Below are positions 24,017 to 35,500 of a stretch of 64,000 nt of DNA, one piece after another (within the stretch, counting starts at the first letter, position 1; every line of letters starts with the position of its first letter). This stretch comes from Alcanivorax sp. (GTDB lineage: Bacteria > Pseudomonadota > Gammaproteobacteria > Pseudomonadales > Alcanivoracaceae). The stretch is taken from NCBI GenBank assembly GCA_017794945.1, contig CP051239.1, positions 124,001 through 188,000 of the forward strand. Direction: 5' to 3'. Both the position numbers and the translations under genes were made by a program. The notes under the pieces are model-generated. The model saw only the letters and a program-made list of their open reading frames with translations, searched no databases and had not been told where the DNA came from.

Positions 24017-24829
24017 TCAACCCTCTCCCTCTTCTCCATCGCTAATCAGCATGACCAGGCCCGGCTTTTCGCAAGGCATCCAATAGCGGGCGTCCTCATG
24101 CAACCAGCGGCCACAATGCTCATTAGTGACTTCGTTAATAAAGGTATATTTTTCTTCGAAGTCGCCAGGAATCGCCGAATCAGGAAAAACTTTCTCAAAA
24201 CAATGCGAAGAACCGCCATTGCCACCGTCACGGTAGGAGGGACAGGAAAAACGTGCCTGGAAGCTATAGGGCAGATGCCATTCAGGGTGGTCAAAGGCGG
24301 AGAACTGTTCTTCTAACTCTTCGGCGTTAAACACCGTTGGCGAACCTTCGCATGAGGCCGGAGAGGCGACCCAGGTCTGGCCTTCCGCACAGCGCTTCCA
24401 AATGTAGCCATACCGGTCCACCGCCTCACCAGAGTCATCATAAATCGCAAATTGGGTTTGCTGGACTCGGGGCAAGAACGGGAACGACTCGTTGCCATTG
24501 CCATCGACCGCCGTGACCACGAAATAGTAGTTGGGCCCCGATTCGGGCATTTCCACACTATGGGGAGAGGTCACGTCTTGCACCCAGGTGCCGTGTGGGT
24601 AGGTGGCGAAGTGGTCGGAATCGAAATCCGGATCGCTGGAATAATAGAGATGGTAGCTCTCGGCACCCGAAACCTCGTCCCAGGCAACGGTTACCTCGGT
24701 GAAATTCCGCTGATCTACGGTGAGTTCTTTAGGCGCGGCCCCAGCCGAATTATCGGAGGATGACGATGAACCACCCCCACATCCCGCCACGGCCGCCGCA
24801 ATAGCTACCAAGCCCCAGAAACGTCGCAT
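24017..24829 (-). CDS. Fibronectin type III lipoprotein with C-terminal Cys-containing domain
   Basis: A 270-residue predicted lipoprotein. The signal MRRFWGLVAIAAAVAGC ends in a lipobox and is followed by a Gly/Ser/Asp linker. Residues about 35-125 look like a fibronectin type III domain (ELTVDQRNFTEVTVAWDEVSGAESYHLYYS ... YYFVVTAVDGNGNES). The C-terminal half (YGYIWKRCAEGQTW onwards) resembles DUF1566/Lcl-type domains seen on surface proteins and holds about six Cys residues that could form disulfides. The ATG at 24829 has GGAG at a good distance; longer in-frame extensions have no support. Function is unknown, probably surface binding. Confidence 0.6.
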   Translation of the reverse strand: MRRFWGLVAIAAAVAGCGGGSSSSSDNSAGAAPKELTVDQRNFTEVTVAWDEVSGAESYHLYYSSDPDFDSDHFATYPHGTWVQDVTSPHSVEMPESGPNYYFVVTAVDGNGNESFPFLPRVQQTQFAIYDDSGEAVDRYGYIWKRCAEGQTWVASPASCEGSPTVFNAEELEEQFSAFDHPEWHLPYSFQARFSCPSYRDGGNGGSSHCFEKVFPDSAIPGDFEEKYTFINEVTNEHCGRWLHEDARYWMPCEKPGLVMLISDGEEGEG

Positions 24830-24957
24830 ACCCCACTCCATCCGTTGGATTATTTTTAGAAGGCCAATAAAGCAAGGCGCTTGACGGATGTCAATTAAGG
24901 ACCGGGATCCTGCATCAAATGCTACACTGCGCGCTTTTCCGACAGCAGGCCCCACCC

Positions 24958-26340
<1,383 letters not shown>

Positions 26341-26531
26341 AAAAAGGTTCATCGCGCATTAACGGGAAAGGTACTCTCCAGCCGGGACGCGTGTCTGTGT
26401 TCTGCCGGTAGCGTCACCGCTCCGGGGTATCGCTGGCGCCCAACCTTTCTTCAGAGCTTTGCTGGGCAGCTGGCACCCTTCGAGAGGTTCGGAGTCACAA
26501 CACCTGCGTTCCCGCTAAAGCGCCATGAACC
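26341..26531. other. Intergenic repeat-like sequence between dbpA and tpsA
   Basis: No gene seen. The stretch 26385-26406 (GGGACGCGTGTCTGTGTTCTGCC) shares GTCTGTGTTCTGCC with the long palindrome at 6083-6189. GAGGTTCGGAGTCA at 26483-26496 resembles AAGGTTCGGCGTCA at about 6036. It is probably a diverged copy of the same dispersed repeat. Confidence 0.4.
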
Positions 26532-26561
26532 AAAAAAAAGCCCGGCCAAGTGGCCGGGCTC
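26532..26561 (-). terminator. Rho-independent terminator of tpsA
   Basis: On the minus strand GAGCCCGGCCACTTGGCCGGGC is followed by eight T residues: an 8-9 bp GC stem with a short loop and a U tract, 25 bases after the tpsA stop codon. Confidence 0.85.
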
Positions 26562-26585
26562 GTCAAGGAGCTCAGTACAGCAAGC

Positions 26586-29500
26586 TCAGGGGTTGTAGTG
26601 CCACTCGCCGTTGTCGCCGGGCACGGGCTGGAAGCCCTGGCCGGTGGTTTGCGGCTGGAAGCCCTGGAACGGGTTCAACATGACACGCGGCAAGGCGCTT
26701 TGCGGCTGCGTCAGGTCCGCCACGAACTGGGCGTCCTCCACAACTTTGCCACCCTGGGTACGGCCGTTAAGAACCACCCGGGCCTTGCCGTTGGTGGTGT
26801 CGACCATGTCGTGTACGCGATCGCTGTCACCGTTAGGCACCCGCACATCCAGCTGGCCGGCGCGGATGGACCCCGGCGCGGTGGCGTTGCTGCGCAGGTT
26901 GCGCCCTTCCAGTATCACCCTGCTGCCCGGCAGGCCGGCGTCGGTATGAATGGTGTTCACCGTCAGCGTCTGCCCGGCGCGGTAGTAAACCTGCCCGGTG
27001 CTCTGGGTGTGCGCGCCGGCGGTCATGGTGACGTTGCCGTTACCGGCCACGGTGACGCGATCGGTGCCGGTGATGCGGCCACGCTGGGTGAGATCACCGC
27101 CGGCGGCCAGCTCCACGCTGCGCCCTTGCAGATCGCCGTTCAGGTCCAGGTCGCCGCCGGTGGCGAGCGCCAGGCCACCGCTGCCGGTGAGGCCGGTGAC
27201 GGTGAGCGGGCCGGTGCCGCGGTTGTTGATGTAGACGCCGCCGTTGCCGCCGGTGGCGCCCAGGGTGCTGACGTCCACGTCCAGTGGGTTGCTGACGCGG
27301 GCGATGCCCTTGGCCGCGCTCAGTTCCAGCAGTGAGGCGACAATGTTGTTGGCTTCGGCGTTGCCATCCAGGATGGCGCCGGCCACGGCGGAGAGCATCA
27401 CCGCGTTGCCCGGGGTGAGGGCTTCCACCTCATTGACGGTCAGGTCGCCCGCCAGCGTGCGCACGCGAATGTCACCATCATTGATGGACGCGTCCAGACC
27501 GGCCAGGCCGTCCTGTTCTTCCACGTTGATGACACCGCTGTCGGCTTCCAGGTCCAGGCTGTCCGCCTGGGTGGCGATGGCGTTGGCGTCGCTGCCGACG
27601 CCGTCGCGCCCGTGCAAGCTCACATCGGCGCCGGCGACCCGGGTGCCGGCGTCGTTGTCGTCGAGCAAAGCGCCGTCCCGGGCCGTCAGGCTGACGTCGC
27701 CGTCGGCGCGGATATCCCCCAGGGTGGCGTCGCCGCCCTCGACCAGCACGCCGACGCGGCCGTCACCGGTGCGCGCCTGGTGGATCAACACCGGGCCCTG
27801 CTGGCGAAGAATCACGTCGCCGGCGTCGCTGACCGCATCAATGCGCTCGGCGCGCAGCGTCAGCAGATCGTCCAGGTTCTCGCTGTCCGGCAGGCCGCCG
27901 ATGCCGTCGCTGGCGCGCAGGGTCACGTTGACGCCGTCGATCTCGCCGGCGCCGTCGACGCGGATCGCGCCGCCGGAGCCCAGCGTCACGTCATGGCCGC
28001 CGTTGGCCGCCACGCGGCCCACGCCCAGGTCGCCACTGGCGTCGACGTTGATGTCTCCGTCGCTGGTGGTGGCGCTATCGATACGCAGGTCGCCAAGGTT
28101 GTCCACCGCAAGGGTGCCTTCGCCGGTCACCGTCAGGGTGGCGCTGTCCAGTTCGCTGTTGAGCTGAATGCCGTCCACGGCGGTGGCGTTCAGGTCTTCG
28201 GCGCTGACCAGGCCATCCTGGCCGGTGGTGATGCGGCCGGCGCTGTCGAGCCGCGCGTCACCGTTCACCGCCAGACCCTCGAGCGTGAGGTCGCCCCCGG
28301 TGCTCAGGTGGGCATCGCCTTCGGCCAGGCTGCTGTCCTTGACGGTGAGCGCGTCCACGTCGTCCAGGTACAGATCGCCGCTGCCGGTAAGGGTGGCGTA
28401 GAGATTGTTCACGCGGGTCTTCAGGCCGCTGAGCGTGGAGCCGATGCTCTTCGCCGCGGACAGGAACAGGTTGTCGCCGTGGATGTGCTCGGCGATGGCC
28501 GGGTCGGCCTGAATGCCGCCCGCCTCGCTGGTCACGGAGACGTCGCCACCGGCACGCAGGGTGGACAGGGCCACGTCGTCACCGGCCTTCAGGGTCAGGT
28601 CGGCGCCGCTGTTCATGGCGCTGGTGGCGTCCATGGTGAGCTTGCCACCGGCATTGGCGTCCAGGTCGGCGCCGGCGGTCAGGCCGGCGTTATTGGCCAG
28701 GGTCAGATCCGCGTCCTGAGCATCCAGGGACAGCTTACCGCTGGCCTGGGCGGTGGCCTGGTTCAGGGTCACGTTCTGGCCGGCGGTGCCGGTGAGGTCG
28801 TTGCCGGCGGTGAGCGTGGCGCCGCTGGTGACGCTCAGGTCGCCGTCGGTGGCGGTGAGGGTCAAATCACCGTCGCCGGCGTCCACGGACGAGCCGTTAT
28901 TGATGCGCACGTCAGTGGCCGCGGTGAGGGTGGCGTCGGTGGCCGCTTCCGCCCGGCTGCTGTTGGTGAGGACCACGCTGCCTTCCTCGCTGCCCAGCAC
29001 CAAGTCACCGGCGGCGGTGGCGCGGCTGCCATTGGTGAGCATCACGTCGCCGCTGCCGGCGTTAAGGGTCAGGTCCACACTGCCCGGTTCCAGGGGCGCC
29101 AGACGGCGGATTTCGATTTCCGGCTGGCCGCTGGCCAGGTTGGCGGCGGTCAGGATGATGGCGCCGCCGGCGTCACCGTCCAGGAAGCCACCGGCGGTGA
29201 CGCTGGAGCGGGTCACCGCCAGATCCCCCTCGGCGGCGGTCAGGGCGATATCGCCGTCGGCGCGCACGGTGGCGTCCTGGAGGGTCAGGTTGTCGCCGGC
29301 ATCCAGATCCAGGGCGCCGTCGGCGTCGGCCTGCGTGCTTTCGGTAAAGGCCAGATCGCCGCCGGCGTTGCCGGTGAAGTCGCCGCCGGCACGCAGCACG
29401 GCGCTCTCCCGGGCGGTGAAATCCCCCTCCGTGGCGGTCACGTCCAGGTCGCCGGTGATGGCTTCCAGGCGCGAGCCCTGGGCCAGGCTGACGCCGCCGC

Positions 29501-32500
29501 CGGCCGCCACGGTGGCGTCGGTGACGGCGGTGGCGCGGCTGCTGTTGGTGAGGCTGACGTTGCCTTCCTCGGTGTCCATCACCAGGGCCCCGGCGGCCTC
29601 GGCGCGGCTGCCCTGGGACAGGGCGATGTCACCGCTGCCGGCGTTCAGGGTCAGGTCCAGGTTGCCCTCGGGCAGCGGCTCCACGGACAGCGGCGCGAAC
29701 GGCACCATGGCCGGGCGGCCGCTGGCCAGGGTGGCGGCGGTGAGCAGGATGCCCTGGCCGGCGTCGCCGTCCAGGAAACCGCCGGCGGTGACCGTGGCGC
29801 GGGTCACCGACAGGTTGCCGTCGGTGGCGGTCAGGGCGGCATCGCCGTCGGCGCGCACGGTGGCGTCCGTCACGCTCAGGTGATCGCCGGCGTCCAGGTC
29901 GAGATCGCCGCCGGCGGTCACGTTGGCGTCGGTGGTGAAGGCCAGGTTGGCGCCGGCGCTGCCGGTAAGGTCGTTGCCGGCGGTGAGGCTGGAGGACTGG
30001 CTGACACTCAGATCGCCGTCGGTGGCGGTGAGGTCCAGGTCACCGTCGGTGGCGGTGAGCGCGGAGCTACCGGAGAGCGCCACGTTGTTACCGGCGGTGA
30101 CGGTGGTGTCCACCTGGCCGGTGGCCTGGCTGGTCACCAGGGTGACGCTGCCGGTGTCGGCGGTGAGGCTCAGGTCGCCGCTGAGGGACTCCGCGCTGAC
30201 ATTGTTCAGGGACAGGTCGGTGCCGGCGCGCAGGGTCACGTCCTCGGCGCCGCTGACTTGGCTGCCCTGGCTCAGATTCAAAGTGCCGTTGGTGGCGGTG
30301 GCATTGAGCGTGCCGTGGGTGGCGGTGAGCAGCGAACCACCGGACAAGCGCAAGTCCTGGCCGGCGGTGGCGTCGGCGTTGCCGCCGGCGCCGGCATTGG
30401 AGTGCATCAGCACCATGGACCCCTGCCGGGCGGTCAGTGCCAGGTCCGCGCCGGCGGCCACCATGGCGTCGGTGAGGGTCATGGCCTGACCGGCGGTCAG
30501 GGCCACGTCGCCGGCGGCACCGACCACGCTGTTCTGGCTGAGCAGCACGTCACCGCTTTCGCCGGTGGCGGACAGGTCGCCCTCGCTGGCGAGCAGCTGG
30601 GCGCCGCCGGACAGGCGCAGGTCCTGCCCGGCGGTGACGGTCAGGTCCTGTTGCCCCAGGGCGACCCCGGTATGAAGGATCACGTTGGTGCCGGCGTTCA
30701 AGTCGAGATCGGCGCCGGACAGGATCTGGCCGATATCCAGTATCAACAGTTCGCCTTCGTTGGCGTTCACGCCGGTGTCACCGGTGCCGTTGATGCCGCT
30801 GCCCTGGGCCAGGCGCACATTGTGCCCCGCATCCAGGTCCAAGGTGCCCCCGGCGCTGATCAGGCTGTTGGTGAGCACCGCGTTGCCGCCGGCCTGGCCG
30901 TCGAAAGCGCCGCCGGCCCACATCTGGCTGCTGGTCAGGCCGATGTCGCCGGCCTCCGCGGTGACGGTCATATCGCCGTCGGTTTTGGTGTGCAGCTGGG
31001 ACTGGGTCAGGCGCACGCTGCCGCCGGCGCTGACGGTTTGCGCGCCGTCGGTGGCGGCGTGGCTGTTTGTGAGCAGCACGTCGCCCTCGTCGGCGGTGAC
31101 GCTCATGTCATCGCCGGACTGCAGGGTCGCGTTGCTCAGCGACACCTGGTTACCCGCTTGCACGTCCAGCGTGGTGGCGGCGCTGGCGCCGCTGTTGCCA
31201 TTCAGGTCCAGGTTGCCGTTGGTGGCCGTGGCCTCCATGGCGCCGTTGGTGGCGGTGAGCGTGGACGCGCCGGACAGGGTGACGTTCTCGCCGGCGCTGG
31301 CGGTGACGTTCTCGGCACCGGTGGCGTGGCTGTTGGCCAGGGTCACGTTGCCGTTTTCGCCGGTCAGCGTCAGGTCGCCGCCGGCCTCGGCGCTGGCGTT
31401 GTTGAGCGACACCGTGGCGCCGCCTTTCAGGGTCAGGTCGCCGGTGGCTTGCGCACGGCTGGTCTGCACCAGGCTGACGCCGCCTTCGGTGGCGGTGGCG
31501 GACAGATCGCCGCCGCTGCTCAGTTGCACGCCGTTGACGGCGGTGATGTCACCGGTGGCGGCGGTCAGGGTGAGATCGCCGGCGGCGGCCAGGTTGGCGT
31601 TCAACAACTGGCCCTTGCCGCTGCTCAGGCGGGTGTCGCCCTCGCCGGTCTGGGTGATGTCCTCGTTCACGGTGAGGGCACCGTCGGCCACGGTCAGGTG
31701 CAGGTCGCCGTTGGCGTCCAGGCCGGTAAGACCGGGCAGACCCAGGTTCGGGGTGACGCCACCTACGGTGAGATCGCGGTTCTGGTTGAACAGGTAGAGG
31801 CCGCCGTCGCCGGCGTCCGCTTCCAGGGCGCCGGTTTCGATCAGCAGGGCCTGGTCGGCGGTGCCGATGCCGTTGCCGGCGCGCAGGGCCAGTTGGTCGG
31901 CGTCCAGTTCCGGGGTGTCGTCCGCCTGGTTGAGGGCGTCGATGGCGCCGTCCGCCACCAGGGTGATGTTGGCGCCCTCGCCGTCGCTGCGTACTTCGCC
32001 CAGGTGCAGATCACCGGCGTCACTGGTGAGGGTGACGTTGCCGGTGGTGGTGGTGACTTTCTCCACGTCCAGATCGTCGGCGTCGTGGAGATTGATCTCG
32101 CCCTTGGCGTCGGCGGTGACCACGTCCACGGCGGTGTCCAGGCCGCGCTGGCTGAAGGAACCGGTGGCGCCGATGGCGCCGCCGGCGGTCAGTTCCAGGC
32201 GCTTGGCGGCGATCAGGGTGCTGTTGTCCTGGTCGTCGTCGATGCGGCCGTCAGCGTCCAGGGCGATGGTGGCGCTGTCGCCGGCGGCGGCCAGTTCATG
32301 GACGGTCAGATTGCCGCCGGCGCTCACGTCGATGTCGCCGTTCAGGGTTTCCAGGGCGATCAGCGCCAGGTCGTCACGCTCGCGCAGCAGCACGTCGCCG
32401 TCGCTGGTGCCGCTGTCGACCACGCGGTCCACCTGGGTGTCCAGTTCCACCTGGCCGTCGGCGCGGAAGTAGAGGTCGCCGCCGGTGACGTTCAGGGTGT

Positions 32501-35500
32501 CGCCGTTGTCGTCGATGATGGCGCCGCCCTCGGCGTACAGATAGGTGTCGCTGTCGGCGGTGATGTCGGTGTCGACCACCTGGGTTTTCAGGCGCAGGTC
32601 GCCGATGTTGCCAAGCCCCATGTCGCCGGCGGCGGTGAGGCCGCTGAGGCCGTCCACGGTGCCCAGCACCAGTTCGTCGCCGCCGTTGTCGTTGACCACG
32701 AAGGCGTCGCCGGCGCCGGCGTCCACCGCGATTTCATCGGTGTCGGTGTGCAGCGAATCCTCCTGGTCGGCGACGCCCTGGCCGGCGCGCACGGCGATGG
32801 CCGGGGCGTGCAGGGTGCCCACGTCGGCGACCCACTCGCCGTCCACCCAGCTGCCACCGATGCCGCGCACGGCGCCGTCGGCCTGCAGGGAAATCAGGGT
32901 CGGGCTGACCACGTCGCCCACCACGCTGATGGTGCCGGCCACGTTTTCGGCACGGATCTCGCCCACGGAGTTAATATCGCCGAGGCCCAGGTTGCCGGTG
33001 GAGTCCAGGTACACGCCGGTGTTCAGCGGGCGGCCGCTGCTGGTGCCCATGTCCAGGCGGTTGGCCTGGACGCCCAGCGGCTTGGCGGCGGACATGTCGA
33101 TGTCGCTGGCCTGGTCGTAGGCGGCGATGGCCTGGTGACGCAGTGCCTGGCTGGCGTCGCGGGCGGCGGTGGCCTTGAACACGGATTGGTCGGCCATGTC
33201 CCGGGACACCCGGGTGGTGTTGCGCAGAGTGGTCCAGCTTTCCACGTTGGTGACCGCGTCGCCCAGATAGGCCTTGGCCACATCCAGGTCGTTGAGGGCC
33301 ACGTTGAAGCGGTCGGAGAGCGGCGAGAAGGTATTGCGGTCGTACTCGTCCACGGCCACCTGGGCGGCGGACAGTACCAGGCTCAGGCCCTGGAAGGTGG
33401 CATCGGCGCCGCCGTCGCCGCTGAACGGGATCGCCTGGGCGCCGCCGGCCACCATGGCCATGGCGTCCACCGCGATCTGGGCCACGGAGACCACCCGGTT
33501 GAGGGTGTTCAGGGTGCTCTCCGCCGCGTTCAACTGGCGGGAGAGATCGTTGACCCGGGCCTGGGCACTGGCCAGATTGGCCTGGGAAATATTGCGGTTG
33601 ACGATCGCCTGGTTGAGCGCCGCCAGGTAGGCCTCGAGCTGCTGCTGGAGAACCTCCAGCTGCAGGATCTTGGCGTTCAACTCCGCCACCTTGCCGGCGT
33701 AGTCGGCGATGGCGGTGTCGCGGGCGATTTCCGCGTCGCGCTCGCTGGGGGTGTTGCCGATCAGGGTGACGTGGTCGCCGCGCACGTTCTGGTCGGCGCC
33801 GTTGCCGTCCAGGATGACGCCGTCGCGGGCGATCACGTAGACATCGCCGGTGCCGCCGGTGTCGAGCATGCCCAGGGTCACGTTGCGGTCCGCGTCCAGG
33901 GTGATGTCGCCGCCCTCGGTGACCAGGTTGCCGGTGATGATGTTGCCGTTATAGCCCTCGTTGGCGCCGTCGGCGCGGGCGGTCAGGGTCATGCTGCCAC
34001 CGCCGGGCAGGCGGATGGTGTCGTCCTGGTTGAGGAATACGATGTTGCCGTTGGTGGCGGTGAGCACCAGCTTGCCGCCGTCCATGACCAGGGTGCCGCC
34101 GTTGTTGTCGAGCACGGTGATCGAGGCGGCGACGATGGTGACGCCGCTGGCGCCCTTGCCCACCAGGCTGTCGGCGTCCACTTCCACGGCACCGGGGCTG
34201 GCGGCGTTGACGTCGCCGTTGCCGCCGCTCACCGACATGCGGTCCACGTCCAGCACCAGCGGGCCGGTGTTGCCGATGCCCTGCTGGGCGCGCATGTCCA
34301 CCTTGCCGGCCACCACGTTGGCCTGGTCGGCGCCGTCCGGGCGGGCGTCGTTGATGGCGCCAGCGCTGGTCAGGGTAACGTTGCCGCCGGCGGCGGTGAC
34401 CGCGCCCAGACCGATGTCGCCGGCGCTGTCGATGTCCACGTCGCCACCGGCGGCGCGGGCGCGAATCAGGCTCAGCGGGCCGCTGTCGCGGTTGCGCAGA
34501 TAGATACCGCCATTGCTGGCGTCGACCACCAGCTCGTCGACGCGGATTTCCAGGGCGTCCACGCTGCCGTCGGCGGCGCCCACCTGCTGGGCGCTCAGGT
34601 TCAGGTCGTCGGCGACGATGTTGTCGTCGTCGCCGTTGCCGTCACTGACCCGGCCGGAGGCCTGGAAGGTGACACTGCCGCCGCTGGCCAGGCGGCCGAG
34701 CACGGCGTCGCCGGACTGGGCGAAGTCGATGTCGCCGTCGGCCTCCCCTTCCAGCAGGCTCAGGGCGCCCACGTTGCTGACGAAGATGTCGCCGCCGGAG
34801 AGCATGGACAGCTCCCCGGTGACGGCGGTGGACAGCGGGCGCGCCTCGCTGCCGATGCGGGCGGCGTCCAGTTCCACGTAATTGCCGGTGATGGCGGTGT
34901 TGTCGCCGTCGCCGTCCAGGGTGCCCAGGGCGGTGAGGCGGATCAGGCCGTCCGCGGACACCTGGCCGAGCTTGAGATCGCCCTTGTGCGTCACGGCCAC
35001 GCCGCGATCGGCGCCGCCGGCGGACGCGTTCAGAAGCAGTTCACCGGTACCCTGGTTGTCCAGATCGATGTCACCATCGGCGGTGGTGGCGTCGATGCGG
35101 TTGGCGTTGGTGCTCAGGTCGATGTCGTCGCCGGCGTCCAGGACCAGGCCGTCGGCGGCCAACACGTTGTCGTCGCCGCCGATGCGGCCGCTGGCGGTCA
35201 GGTTCACCTGATGGCCGCTCAGGTCGGCGCCTTCCACGATCAGGTTGCCGGCGCGGTTGTTGAAGCCGAGATCCAGGCCCTGGCCGCTGTCGCGCCGCAC
35301 CGCCAGGTGTTCGTCGGCGCGGTTGAAGGCAACGCCGCCGTCCTGGTCGGTGATCGCCACGTTGCCGCCCAGGGTGGTCACGCCCAGGCTGGACAGCAGG
35401 CCGGTGTTGGCCACGTAGGTGCCGGCCAGGCTGGTGCCGGTGGTGGTGGTCAGGCTGCCCACCTCGGTCTTCAACGCCTCGGCGGCGGTGCCGATGGCGC

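Noticed and set aside
26586..27500. C-terminal end of TpsA as a contact-dependent-inhibition toxin with downstream immunity gene
   Set aside because: No VENN motif, no change to a toxin-like domain (the end is beta-helix followed by a short Gln/Pro-rich tail), and a terminator follows instead of an immunity gene.
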